Assembly: GCF_048569485.1 (NCBI RefSeq)
Contig: NC_134355.1
Coordinates: 659,622,215 to 659,686,214, forward strand
DNA length: 64,000 nucleotides
Origin: Anomaloglossus baeobatrachus
Lineage: Eukaryota > Chordata > Amphibia > Anura > Aromobatidae
Direction: 5' to 3'
Below, piece by piece: positions 45,551-57,942 of the stretch; position 1 is the first letter of the stretch; every line of letters begins with the position of its first letter. Made by a program: the position numbers and the translations under genes. The notes beneath the pieces were generated by a model. The model was given only the letters and a program-made list of their open reading frames with translations. It ran no database searches and was not told where the DNA came from.

Positions 45551-45561
45551 TGATGGGTATC

Positions 45562-46800
45562 TAGTAAAGATGAGCGAGCACTAAAATGTGCTTAAATCAA
45601 GCTGGTTAGGCTCTCTGAAAAGCTCGATTCAACTAGTGAGTATAATGGAAGTAAATAGGAAACTCAATCATGTTTCCGGAAGACCCTACCATGAGAGCTG
45701 GGGGACGGCAGGAAAATCACTAAAATGGATGAAAATGTGGCGCCCCTGATGCTTCAGTCGCCACAGGGTACTGCATCTCATCAGAGGTGCAGTACTCATC
45801 CCGGGTAAGGAGGACGTCGGTGCCGGTTCACAACATCCACAACTACATATAAGCCAGTTGCCCACTCAACAGGACGGGGTTAGGGTAGGGTCATTTAGGA
45901 TGGTCACCCTATCATCTGGGGCCTCCCACCCACTAACTCTGGGGCTCGAGTGGGTGGGTCGACTGATCTGGGGAGTTGGAGCCACAGACACACTAGAAAG
46001 ATTCGACCACCGAGAACCAAGTGAGATGCAGGAGAATACAGTTACTGAGGGGAGAGCTAATAGCTCCCTCTGAACCGACACACATCTCATGGTGCGGAGC
46101 CCTAGGCTAGTGGGCACTTCAAGGCCTGCAAGTAGAATCCACCGGGCAGAGGATTTCAAGTCTTCTGGCCCTCAACAGCGCCCGGGGCAAAGCAGCATAT
46201 AGAGCCAGGATCCGTGATCATAGGGCGGCCCATCAACGAACTTGCGCTGCCTGCTATACGGGACGGGGAACATAACCACCCCAAGGACTCGGGTCCCTGT
46301 GTAGCTTCAAGTCGCAGGGACTCACACAACACAGTGCAGGGAGGAAACCCTCACGAAGTATCCCTCCGGTACCGGCCCCCGAACTATCCAGGATCATCTG
46401 GAGCCCATCACAGTGGAGTCTGCCAGTCCAACGGCAGGAGCAACTAAGTGAGTAAATACCTTAAACTGCAACCGCTGTGTCGTCTGATCCTTCCTGCGCT
46501 CGAGCTTCCAACACTGGGGTGGACAACTACTCTCAACATCCTCCCTGAGGCCTAACTCTGCCTGTGGACAGCTGCAACATTTGAGCTGCGTTATCAACCG
46601 CCCCAGCAGAGAGAGTTCTCGCGCAGTGGTAGCTCCCATTAAAGCCGCATACCACAGGTGGCATCTCGAAAGACAACTATTTCCTTCATCACCATCATCC
46701 CCATCATTTTGGTTGACACCGCGGGATCACGGAGCCGGGCCATGCCACTGTGACAACCCAAATTCCCAAAACCGGTCCGGTGACAAGTAATTCCCAAGAC
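45562..46800. repeat. hAT-like end followed by an LTR-like dispersed repeat
   Basis: 45562-45660 begins TAGTAAAGATGAGCGAGCAC, a hAT-like terminus. From 45733 a GC-rich block starts 'ggcgcccctgatgcttcag' and runs to about 46800, ending near 'aaaccggtccggtgacaagt'. I associate that block with LTRs of frog retroelements, but no pol domain is present. Open frames here (up to 97 codons) show no motif. Confidence 0.4.
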
Positions 46801-46809
46801 CCCGCCGAC

Positions 46810-47640
46810 GCGTCAAAAATAGCACTCAAATAGAATGGAAACAGCATGGGGAAGATGCCTGCTTACATCTCTGACTTCCAGGTCGCTGCTGGGAACATTG
46901 TTGTCAGATTATTACTTCACTTTTACAGATTGACCATAAAACATACAAAACTGAAGATAAAATGGATTTTACAAGAAAAAATGTTGGGAAACATTTATTC
47001 CTGTTTAATGACTGGTATATAAGGCAAATCTAAAAAGAGCAGAAAAAACAAACACCTCCTCCACCCCTTAATAGCCGGGCCATCTCTCACGTATTTCCCA
47101 GTCGCCTGTGACTGAATTTGCACTGGCACCACCATATCACTGAAAGCTGATTGCTGCCCGTAGGAATAAAGCTAGCAGAGGAGCTCTTGATGCAGGTGCC
47201 GAGCAAGCTCAGCTTGCTATTAACCTGAAGATTAACCCCATATCTGCAAATTAATAGCATTTTTTTTCACATGACAGGTTCCCTTTAAAATTGGCATGTG
47301 CAACACGTCTTAATAAATTGGGCCAAACCTTATGGGAAAAGAAACCAGTCTCATTTCCTTTTAATATCCGGGTTGAATAGAGATTGCTTGTGGGTTCCAA
47401 ATAATTAGTAAAAAGTACAGTACAGAGGGGGTATCCATGACATTTTCCTATGTGGGTTGTCAAATGAAGAGAGGAGAATCCTTCATGACAAAGTATGTAG
47501 GAAATTGTATAAAGCTTGGATTCATCCACAGAAAACCCAAATGCTTCAACAATGAAATCAAATAAAAAATATGTACACTATTTAAAAGTAACATGATTTT
47601 CTGCTGGCGGCAAGTAAGTAAGAAGGAGGACTGGTAAAAG
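46810..47640. other. Intron 2, mostly unassigned
   Basis: AT-rich. The words 'cacatgacaggttcccttta' near 47270 resemble the end of a common frog repeat. No gene is seen apart from the CYP2 exon that follows. Confidence 0.4.
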
Positions 47641-47680
47641 ATGATAAGCACATAACATATTCTCCATGTCTTTTTTTCAG

Positions 47681-47830
47681 GCTTGGCGTTCACGAATGGA
47701 GATAATTGGAAAGCCATGAAGCGGTTCACTCTTTCTACATTACGAAGTTTTGGCGTGGGGAAAAAAATAATGGAAGACAAGATTAATGAGGAAGCTAATT
47801 ATTTAGTAGAGACATTTAAATCCTACAAAG
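47681..47830 (+). CDS. Cytochrome P450 family 2, exon 3
   Basis: 150 nt, the canonical CYP2 exon 3 length, preceded by a strong polypyrimidine tract (TTTTTTTCAG) and followed by GTCAGT; phase 1 at both ends. Encodes LAFTNGDNWKAMKRFTLSTL, RSFGVGKKIMEDKINEEANY and LVETFKSYK. It contains helix C with the WxxxR-type heme-propionate contact and helix D. Here the residue at the usual Arg is Lys (W-K-A-M-K), followed directly by Arg, whereas most CYP2 proteins read WKxMRRF. No stops. Overlapping minus-strand frames are shadows. Confidence 0.95.
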
Positions 47831-48054
47831 GTCAGTGATTAGTCTTATTGTGTGACAGCTTACTAGAATATGATGCAATGTCATTGAATCATCTATAGGT
47901 GATGTCAGTGCTAGATTACACTAATGGTGTCCTGTAAAGTATACACAGTATACTATAAAAAGATTCCCCTCTGCACAAGCATATAATTAACTACTGCCCC
48001 CTATGCACAATAATATAATTACTATAAAACAGCCCCCTTTGCACAATAATATAA

Positions 48055-48185
48055 CTACTATAATACTGCCCCATCCTGGCCCCCATCCTGTAATAATGTC
48101 CCCCCGTCCTGGCCCCCATCCTGTAATAATGGCCCCCGTCCTGGCCCCCATCCTGAAATAATGTCCCCTATCCTGGCACCCCATA
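48055..48185. repeat. 31-36 bp tandem repeat (cctggcccccatcctgtaataatg)
   Basis: Four to five units of 'tcctggcccccatcctg' plus 'taataatg', fading into older 'actataatactgccc' units upstream from 47960. Same style as the 58.6-59.2 kb array. Confidence 0.85.
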
Positions 48186-48708
48186 CTGTAATGTCACTTT
48201 CAGCTGATCCCTCTTTTGCCTCACATGTGGTATTGACTACACACCTACTTTTGGTGCTAATGGAGTCAATGCCTCTCTTCACGCATGCAGGTGATATGTT
48301 TGCTCATCAGATACCCTTTGTAGACCTTTATATCCAAGCCTTCACCCATGATCTTAACGAGTGGTCCATTGGGCAATACCGATACGCCTGCATGGATATT
48401 ATGGTAACACTAGCTTCACCATCACACATTAGGGCTTGTTTTCTTTGTTGATATGAATCTGTATCTCCGTTACTCCTTGGGTGGCCATTCTTTGCTGGCA
48501 TGCTTAGGCCTCAAGGGATATTGTGTATTTTTGAACCTCTAACCGGTAAATAGTGATTTCTTACATCCATCATATAACGTGTACATGGTGATGCTGCATC
48601 ATGTTTCGAACCATATGAGCACACTATTTTACTGCTCCCATGTGGAATCTAATTCGGTACGTATTCTCTTTTTCGCCTAAAATACACTTTGCCTATATAT
48701 ATATCAAC

Positions 48709-50830
48709 TAGTGATGAGCGAGTACGCTTGTCACTACTCGGTACTCGCACGAGTATCACTGTACTCGGGCTACTCGGCGGGTACCGAGTAATTTCGCCAT
48801 ACTCGTGCTGTACTCGTGGTCTTCATCCCTGCATGTTGGCGCTCTTTTGAGAGCCAGCCCTCATGCAGGGATTGGCTGGCAGACCACTACAATGCCACAG
48901 CCCTGTTAGTTGTGGAATTGCAGTGATTGGCCGGCCCGCACAGCGTGACCGAGCCTTTATACCGGCGGGCGCGCTGTGCGCTGCACACAGCCATCTCGTA
49001 TTCCCTGCTTTCCCCGCCCACAGGCGCCTATGATTGGTTGCAGTGAGACACGCCCCCACGCTGAGTGACAGGTGTCTCACTGCACCCAATCACAGCAGCC
49101 GGTGGGCGTGTGTATACTGTGCAGTGAAATAAATAAATAAATAATTAAAGAAACCGGCGTGCGGTCCCCCCAATTTTAATACCAGCCAGATAAAGCCATA
49201 CGGCTGAAGGCTGGTATTCTCAGGATGGGGAGCTCCACGTTATGGGGAGCCCCCCAGCCTAACAATATCAGTCAGCAGCTGCCCAGAATTGCCGCATACA
49301 TTAGATGTGACAGTTCTGGGACTGTACCCGGCTCTTCCCGATTTGCCCTGGTGCGTTGGCAAATCGGGGTAATAAGGAGTTATTGGCAGCCCATAGCTGC
49401 CAATAAATCCTAGATTAATCATGTCAGGCGTCTCCCCGAAATTCCTTCCATGATTAATCTGTAAATTACAGTAAATAAAAACACACACACACCTGAAAAA
49501 ATCATTTATTAGAAATAAAAAACACAAACCAATTCCCTCGTAACCAATTTAATAAGCCCCAAAAAGGCCCTCCATGTCCAGCGTAATCCACAGACCTCCA
49601 GTGTCGCTTCCAGCTCTGCTGCATGGAGGTGACCGGAGCTGCAGCAGACACCGCCGCTCCTGTCAGCTCCACGCAGCAAATGAGGTGAGTAGCGCGATCA
49701 GCTGAGCTGTAACTGAGGTTTTCTGCGGCCACCACTGGATCCAGTGGTGGCCGTGAGTTACCTCACTGAAAGCAGCTGATCGCGCTACTCACCTCAGTTG
49801 CTGTGTGGAGCTGACAGGAGCGGCGGTGTCTGCTGCAGCTCCTGTCACCTCCATGCAGCAGAGCTGGAAGCGACGCTGGAGGTCCATGGATTACGCCGGA
49901 CATGGAGGGCTTTTTGGGGCTTATTAAATTGGTTACGAGGGAATTGGTTTGTGTTTTTTATTTCTAATAAATGATTTTTTCAGGTGTGTGTGTGTGTTTA
50001 TTTACTGTAATTTACAGATTAATCATGGAAGGAATTTCGGGGAGACGCCTGACATGATTAATCTAGGATTTAGTGGCAGCTATGGGCTGCCATTAACTCC
50101 TTATTACCCCGATTTGCCAACGCACCAGGGCAAATCGGGAAGAGCCGGGTACAGTCCCAGAACTGTCGCATCTAATGTATGCAGCAATTCTGGGCGGCTA
50201 CTGACTGATATTGTTAGGCTCCCCATAACGTGGAGCTCCACATCCTGAGAATACCAGTCTTCAGCCGTATGGCTTTATCTGGCATGTATTAAAATTGGGG
50301 GGACCGCACACCGTTTTTTTAAAATTATTTATTTATTTATTTTACTGCACAGTATAGACACGCTCACCGGCGGCTGTGATTGGGTGCAGTGACACAGCTG
50401 TCACTCAGCGTGGTGGGCGTGTGTGACTGCAACCAATCACAGGCGCCTGTGGGCGTGGGAAGCAGGGAATACGAGATTGATTAATGAGCGGCCGCCTTTT
50501 TCAAAACAGTAAAAGCCGCCGGAGTTTTTATAACAGCTGTGCAGCGTCGCGCCGGAGATCGAGGAACGGTAAGTATGAGAGAGGGGGGGGAAATGACCGA
50601 CAGACTTAGAGAAGGACAGACAAGACAGAGAGACCGACACAGAAATAAAGAAAATGACTTTTGTGACATTTTTAGGGTTTCTACATGCTGCCGGGGGGAC
50701 ATTTCATAAAAATACTCGGGTCTCCCATAGGATAACATTGGGCTCGGTGCTCGGGTCGAGTACACGAGTATCTTGGGATGCTCGGCCCGAGCCTCGAGCA
50801 CCCGAGCTTTTTAGTACTCGCTCATCACTA
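48709..50830. mobile_element. Palindromic hAT MITE
   Basis: Perfect terminal inverted repeats TAGTGATGAGCGAGTAC, flanked by a perfect 8-bp duplication ATATCAAC (48701-48708, 50831-50838). The interior is a near-perfect palindrome with arms about 49150-49735 and 49745-50330, centred on 'ccactggatccagtgg' (49732-49747). 2122 bp with no transposase, so mobilised in trans by a hAT enzyme. Paired open frames on opposite strands (for example 49240-49527 minus and 49949-50248 plus) are mirror images, not genes. Confidence 0.9.
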
Positions 50831-51015
50831 ATATCAACTGATTTAGATTTCTTTTTGTATTTCTAGATCTTAATATAAACCTTACAGATGCATGTATCAC
50901 TCCACATGCTTTGACATCGCCTAATTGTGTCTTGCAAATGTCTCATGTTGGTCTATTTATGGTAAATAATGCCCCCATTACATAGGACCTTGGTACCTTG
51001 GGGATGTGGCTGTGC

Positions 51016-51061
<46 letters not shown>

Positions 51062-51099
51062 GTACATGTATATGTGTGTTTACTGTATGTGCATGCATA

Positions 51100-52752
51100 C
51101 AGTTAGGTCCAGAAATATTTGGACAGTGACACAATTTTCGCGAGTTGGGCTCTGCATGCCACCACATTGGATTTGAAATGAAACCTCTACAACAGAATTC
51201 AAGTGCAGATTGTAACGTTTAATTTGAAGGTTTGAACAAAAATATCTGATAGAAATTGTAGGAATTGTACACATTTCTTTACAAACACTCCACATTTTAG
51301 GAGGTCAAAAGTAATTGGACAAATAAACCAAACCCAAACAAAATATTTTTATTTTCAATATTTTGTTGCGAATCCTTTGGAGGCAATCACTGCCTTAAGT
51401 CTGGAACCCATGGACATCACCAAACGCTGGGTTTCCTCCTTCTTAATGCTTTGCCAGGCCTTTACAGCCGCAGCCTTCAGGTCTTGCTTGTTTGTGGGTC
51501 TTTCCGTCTTAAGTCTGGATTTGAGCAAGTGAAATGCATGCTCAATTGGGTTAAGATCTGGTGATTGACTTGGCCATTGCAGAATGTTCCACTTTTTTGC
51601 ACTCATGAACTCCTGGGTAGCTTTGGCTGTATGCTTGGGGTCATTGTCCATCTGTACCATGAAGCGCCGTCCGATCAACTTTGCGGCATTTGGCTGAATC
51701 TGGGCTGAAAGTATATCCCGGTACACTTCAGAATTCATCCGGCTACTCTTGTCTGCTGTTATGTCATCAATAAACACAAGTGACCCAGTGCCATTGAAAG
51801 CCATGCATGCCCATGCCATCACGTTGCCTCCACCATGTTTTACAGAGGATGTGGTGTGCCTTGGATCATGTGCCGTTCCCTTTTTTCTCCAAACTTTTTG
51901 CTTCCCATCATTCTGGTACAGGTTGATCTTTGTCTCATCTGTCCATAGAATACTTTACCAGAACTGAGCTGGCTTCATGAGGTGTTTTTCAGCAAATTTA
52001 ACTGTGGCATGTCTATTTTTGGAATTGATGAATGGTTTGCATCTAGATGTGAACCCTTTGTATTTACTTTCATGGAGTCTTCTCTTTACTGTTGACTTAG
52101 AGACAGATACACCTACTTCATTGAGAGTGTTCTGGACTTCAGTGGATGTTGTGAACGGGTTCTTCTTCACCAAAGAAAGTATGCGGCGATCATCCACCAC
52201 TGTTGTCATCCGTGGACGCCCAGGCCTTTTTGAGTTCCCGAGCTCACCAGTCAATTCCTTTTTTCTCAGAATGTACCCGACTGTTGATTTTGCTACTCCA
52301 AGCATGTCTGCTATCTCTCTGATGGATTTTTTCTTTTTTTTCAGCCTCAGGATGTTCTGCTTCACCTCAATTGAGAGTTCCTTAGACCGCATGTTGTCTG
52401 GTCACAGCAACAGCTTCCAAATGCAAAACCACACACCTGTAATCAACCCCAGACCTTTTAACTACTTCATTGATTAAAGGTTAACGAGGGAGACGCCTTC
52501 AGAGTTAATTGCAGCCCTTAGAGTCCCTTGTCCAATTACTTTTGGTCCCTTGAAAAAGAGGAGGCTATGCATTACAGAGCTATGATTCCTAAACCCTTTC
52601 TCCGATTTGGATGTGAAAACTCTCATATTGCAGCTGGGAGTGTGCACTTTTGCCCATATTATATATATATAATTGTATTTCTGAACACGTTTTTGTAAAC
52701 AGCTAAAATAACAAAACTTGTGTCACTGTCCAAATATTTCTGGACCTAACTG
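51100..52752 (-). mobile_element. Tc1 transposon, copy 1
   Basis: Terminal inverted repeats CAGTTAGGTCCAGAAATATT continuing to about 35 bp, TA target at 51098-51099 and 52753-52754. 1653 bp, with one transposase gene on the minus strand broken by a single nonsense codon. The copy at 54289-55942 is almost identical and in opposite orientation, so activity was recent. Confidence 0.95.
51355..52392 (-). pseudogene. Tc1 transposase, one stop codon
   Basis: Reads MRSKELSIEVKQNILRLKKK, then IREIADMLGVAKSTVGYILR (paired-type helix-turn-helix), the AT-hook-like GRPRM linker, then the DDE domain: WTDET, MDNDPKH and SPDLNPIEH with 34 residues between the second Asp and Glu. A TAA stop replaces the Lys codon in FWKSILWTDE (near 51953), splitting the 345-codon gene into 145- and 155-codon open parts plus a short gap. 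Otherwise full length. Unlikely to be active as it stands. Confidence 0.93.
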
Positions 52753-53330
52753 TATATGCGCATGTATTTCCTGATACTCCATGTCGTATTGCGCCGTATG
52801 CATGTATATGTAAAAATATACTATGGGCTCTGTACTTCATCTCTTTATACCAGTTTACTGCTTGTGGCATTTTTGCCATCTGCGGCTTATTTTGGTTTCA
52901 CAATCCCCAGTATATGCATCTGATTGATGCTATCATCATTGTTCTGTGGCTATTTGCAAATTGTTTAACATATGCCTTAAAAATACCTCTACAAATTACT
53001 TTATTCAATTCTCCGTTGCCTTGACTCTATCAGCGTATGGAATATGACACCCCTGGTTGCTTACATCCACTGTGGTTGCTCATATGCTAAGCAATCGCGC
53101 ATAATCGCGATCTCACACGCTATTGAGCCTGATACTCTGCTGTTCCCATATATGACTCGCGTGGTGGTCTGCGCATGCGCGCGGGTGACGCTCCGCCGAC
53201 CACAGCTGTTTGATCCTTGTGCCTCGCCATCCCCACCGCACTGCGCATGCGCGGGCACATGTTTGCCGCTTCTGTGTTATCGCCAGCACAGGTGAGTGCA
53301 CTTCTTTGTTCAACGCAACAGCACCTTCCC

Positions 53331-53370
53331 TGATGAAGCTGCTCTGGCAGCGATACGCTCACACTCTGAG
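53331..53370 (+). ncRNA. Hammerhead-like motif, imperfect
   Basis: CCCUGAUGA, then stem II AGCUGC-UCUG-GCAGC (perfect), then a non-consensus second core box and ACGCUC. Probably a relic of a Penelope-like repeat. Confidence 0.4.
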
Positions 53371-54288
53371 CTGTATTCGTCTACCCACCTGGCCTATGGT
53401 GCTTCCTGGACTCTGTGCTCCTTCCACTTAAATCCGCTCATGCTTTAGGGCTGGTTCTTGCTATGGCTATTCTGGTGGACTGTCTCTGGTATTTATGATT
53501 TTGGGGGTATCATTGGCACTTGTTCATCTGTGACCTGGTTCTATGCCCCTTTCATGTATAGGGGTCCCTGTCTGGGCAATCGTCACGGCTCATATGAGGG
53601 TATAACGATCACTCTGCACTAGGGACTTGCCAGTCTCTCTTTGTGCGATATTGTATTTTTTCCCCTCACGCTGCCATTATTGGCCTATTTAGGCATCATA
53701 CCACCTTTGTCCTATGACTTCCCAGCCTAGGTCTATGGGTATTTATTCTTGACCGCTTGCTTACTGCACCACCCTCCCCCCTTTTTTCATTCCTTCTGAC
53801 CACCATATTTTGTATTGTTGGGGCTTAGTACCCTGCCTGGGCATCTTTATGGTGCATGTCATAGTGCTTAGTCGTTTGTAGGCAGGTTACCACTCACCAT
53901 CTATTCTATAGATATATACAATCCTCCCCTTCTTCACCTCAGGTGTACCAATATATTTATGCTATCGCCTATATACCATTGTATCCTCTATGCAAGCACC
54001 GCCCCTTCTTGATGTTGCATTTTACAATTATTGCACTACATAGATATCTTCATGTACACACAGGTTATTACTACAATATATATTTTTCTTCCATCTTATG
54101 CTCTTTTTGTCATATAGGGCTATAAGCTGTATTTGATATTGCATTTTACATCTATTGTACCGTATAGATACTTTCGTGTATGTACCCGCTATTGTTGTAA
54201 TATATACATTCTCTCTGGTCATTTTAGCAATTTAGAGCAACATATTGTGATTTTACACAGGTCCCCACCTTTTGTATGTATTAGCATA

Positions 54289-55942
54289 CAGTTAGGTCCA
54301 GAAATATTTGGACAGTGACACAAGTTTTGTTATTTTAGCTGTTTACAAAAACATGTTCAGAAATACAATTATATATATATAATATGGGTGAAAGTGCACA
54401 CTGCCAGCTGCAATATGAGAGTTTTCACATCCAAATCGGAGAAAGGGTTTAGGAATCATAGCTCTGTAATGCATAGCCTCCTGTTTTTCAAGGGACCAAA
54501 AGTAATTGGACAAGGGACTCTAAGGGCTGCAATTAACTCTGAAGGCGTCTCCCTCGTTAACCTTTAATCAATGAAGTAGTTAAAAGGTCTGGGGTTGATT
54601 ACAGGTGTGTGGTTTTGCATTTGGAAGTTGTTGCTGTGACCAGACAACATGCGGTCTAAGGAACTCTCAATTGAGGTGAAGCAGAACATCCTGAGGCTGA
54701 AAAAAAAAGAAAAAATCCATCAGAGAGATAGCAGACATGCTTGGAGTAGCAAAATTAACAGTCGGGTACATTCTGAGAAAAAAGGAATTGACTGGTGAGC
54801 TCGGGAACTCAAAAAGGCCTGGGCGTCCACGGATGACAACAGTGGTGGATGATCGCCGCATACTTTCTATGGTGAAGAAGAACCCGTTCACAACATCAAC
54901 TGAAGTCCAGAACACTCTCAGTGAAGTAGGTGTATCTGTCTCTAAGTCAACAGTAAAGAGAAGACTCCATGAAAGTAAATACAAAGGGTTCACATCTAGA
55001 TGCAAACCATTCATCAATTCCAAAAATAGACAGGCCAGAGTTAAATTTGCTGAAAAACACCTCATGAAGCCAGCTCAGTTCTGGAAAAGTATTCTATGGA
55101 CAGATGAGACAAAGATCAACCTGTACCAGAATGATGGGAAGAAAAAAGTTTGGAGAAGAAAGGGAACGGCACATGATCCAAGGCACACCACATCCTCTGT
55201 AAAACATGGTGGAGGCAACGTGATGGCATGGCCATGTATGGCTTTCAATGGCACTGGGTCACTTGTGTTTATTGATGACATAACAGCAGACAAGAGTAGC
55301 CGGATGAATTCTGAAGTGTACCGGGATATACTTTCAGCCCAGATTCAGCCAAATGCCGCAAAGTTGATCGGACGGCGCTTCATGGTACAGATGGACAATG
55401 ACCCCAAGCATACAGCCAAAGCTACCCAGGAGTTCATGAGTGCAAAAAAGTGGAACATTCTGCAGTGGCCAAGTCAATCACCAGATCTTAACCCAATTGA
55501 GCATGCATTTCACTTGCTCAAATCCAGACTTAAGACGGAAAGACCCACAAACAAGCAAGACCTGAAGGCTGCGGCTGTAAAGGCCTGGAAAAGCATTAAG
55601 AAGGAGGAAACCCAGCGTTTGGTGATGTCCATGGGTTCCAGACTTAAGGCAGTGATTGCCTCCAAAGGATTCACAACAAAATATTGAAAATAAAAATATT
55701 TTGTTTGGGTTTGGTTTATTTGTCCAATTACTTTTGACCTCCTAAAATGTGGAGTGTTTGTAAAGAAATGTGTACAATTCCTACAATTTCTATCAGATAT
55801 TTTTGTTCAAACCTTCAAATTAAACGTTACAATCTGCACTTGAATTCTGTTGTAGAGGTTTCATTTCAAATCCAATGTGGTGGCATGCAGAGCCCAACTC
55901 GCGAAAATTGTGTCACTGTCCAAATATTTTTGGACCTAACTG
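54289..55942 (+). mobile_element. Tc1 transposon, copy 2
   Basis: Same termini as copy 1, TA at 54287-54288 and 55943-55944. 1654 bp, one base longer than copy 1; this equals the extra A in its coding sequence. It lies 1.5 kb from copy 1 in inverted orientation. Confidence 0.95.
54649..55687 (+). pseudogene. Tc1 transposase, one frameshift
   Basis: The family start MRSKELSIEVKQNILRL lies at 54649. An A run of nine (eight in copy 1, near 54699) shifts the frame, after which the rest is open for 316 codons from MLGVAKLTVGYILRKKELTG. Catalytic residues are present: WTDET, MDNDPKH and SPDLNPIEH (DD34E). It ends SKGFTTKY. The DDE domain is complete; only the first DNA-binding helices are out of frame. 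Confidence 0.93.
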
Positions 55943-56299
55943 TATATGTTTAACAGGATATTAGTATTCTTGTTTATTGTTCACCATGGCCATGGTTATA
56001 CTTGGGTTTAGCCCAGCTTCGAGTGGGATGTTCTTCATGTCTTTTTAAGTGTTTTTATCCATTGTGTGTTTTGAATAAAGTTTTTGTACATTACAGTTTA
56101 TATTGTGTCTGGCGTGCCCCTGATGTACATGCAATGTTCTTTTTCTCTACAAGTCCCCTTGCTTCGCACACTGCATCAGGGTGCACCCGTTCTTACTATC
56201 TTGATTGGTGGTGCGCTCCAAAAATACAATTCCTGAAAACATTGCTGACATCGGTGGTCCACCCGACTCTTTGGGCCTGGTCGCACCCTCTGTGACCAT

Positions 56300-57930
56300 G
56301 ATGTCATGGTTGTGTCAGGGTTGACAGACAACCCTGTGTTGTCTAGCTGCAGAAGGTTTCTGCGTTTTTCTACACAAACATCCTTGATATATCATTCTTT
56401 CTTCCTTGCTGTGATTGGTGTTCTAGGCATCTTCCCTGTTAGGGTTAACATTTTCCCTTTTAGACTCTGCAGATATTTTGACATTTCAGCTGCAAATCCT
56501 TATCCCCACTCCATGTTTCTATATACACCTGCATTTCCCCTTGGCTTGTTGCTGGTGATAGAGTTTAATCCTATGCTGTCCAGATTGCAAGCAGTTGGCT
56601 TGAAATCTCTTGTTGTAACATGTTGTCATATGTTGCTGTTATTCTCCCAAAGTCATTTTGCAGTTAATTTGTCCATTTGCATTCCTCTGTTTGTTTTCTC
56701 TGTGTGTTCTTTAGGTCGTAGTGGGGTTGACTAGTGCTCATCCTGTCCGGTCACTACCTAGTGCCTATTTCACGGTTAGCTAGGTCCTATGTATCCTGAT
56801 TTGCGCATGGACGTCAGGGGAGCCATGCGTGTCGGCCAGGGAAGGGAGTACTCGGTCCCGGAAAATTTGCAGTTTGGGAATGTCACTCTAGTGGCCGTTG
56901 CCCAGTCCCGTGCCTTGGGGACGCTTAATAAAAAGGGGGGTATTTACAGGGGATAAAGAGTTAATGTTTGTGACGCCACCTGCGGGTTGCGGTTAAAGAT
57001 AGGGATCCGTCGCTGCTCAATGTGGGTACTCCCAGGGATTGTGGTAGTAGCAGCTGAGATGGTAGGCCCTCCGCAGGTAGGGCTGTGCCTGGGAGATGTA
57101 TGGTGTATAATGATGGAGACCACACCAGGTTAACTTTAACAGTTTCTACTCACTGTGGACCCAGGGACTGCTGGTTCAGGTCCCAGGAGTATCAGTACCA
57201 ATGTAGTGACCCAGGTTGCTCTGTCCCCGGCACTCTCTGTAGCATGGAACATTTGGGAACCCCGACCGTCCATTTTGGGGTACAGTCTCCTTCTCCATAT
57301 GGCGGGCAGTTCAGACCCTGCGGGAAGGTAAGTGTCCGAACCCAGATCCTAGTTTACTGCTGATGCCTCCAGATTATTTGGTTCAATGAAATGTGTCCTC
57401 ACAGGGAGGTATTTATCAAACCGTTTGAAACTCGACCTTTGACCTAGGACCCTGTGCCCCGTTCGTGCTCTGGTCCCAGCAAAATCTCGGTACCCGTCCT
57501 GGCGACCTCTCTCCTGTGCCCCCCGGGTCGCCGTTACACGGACCCAGCTCAGGCATGTCCACACACCTCTCCTGTGTGGTCCCTTCTCTTCCTCTGCTCA
57601 GACTGAATGCTGACCCCTCCCACCAGGCTGGCTAAACCCAGGGACTCGTTCCCATGGCGACCATCCCCTTACATGGTTAACACATTATGCCCAGTGTGGA
57701 GAGGAGAACTAGGATTTTAGATGTGTATTGGTGGAATCGGCACTGGTACTCCAGGTCCCAAGGGGTAGGTCTTGCTCCCCTAGAGGATGCAGTTCCCTGT
57801 AGTACCCTGGTGTTCTCAGGGGCGCTACACATGTCCCAGCAATAGATCTTATCAGGGAGTCACCAGCTTCCCCCTTCCCTAGACACAGGGTATCCCTCAC
57901 CCCCTGTCTTCGTTCATCTGGTATTCCCCC
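56300..57930. repeat. LTR-like dispersed repeats
   Basis: 56300-56810 is T-rich with 'tgattggtgttctaggcatc' and ends around 'tgatttgcgcatggacgtca', a block I associate with LTRs of frog Gypsy-type elements. 56825-57840 is a second, GC-richer repeat starting 'tgcgtgtcggccagggaagg' and ending 'gttctcaggggcgctacaca'. No pol domain is present. The 8-bp target of the next hAT lies at its right edge. Confidence 0.35.
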
Positions 57931-57942
57931 ATAGCTAGCGTA

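Larger units (their letters stand above)
48270..56290 (+). repeat. Possible Penelope-like terminal sequence interrupted by three transposons
   Basis: Once the hAT MITE (48709-50830) and two Tc1 elements (51100-52752, 54289-55942) are set aside, the remaining sequence is T-rich and repeat-like, with a hammerhead-like motif at 53331-53370 and 'aataaagtttttgtacatta' near 56080. This suggests one or more Penelope-like terminal repeats. Ends are not defined and no reverse transcriptase is present. Confidence 0.3.
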
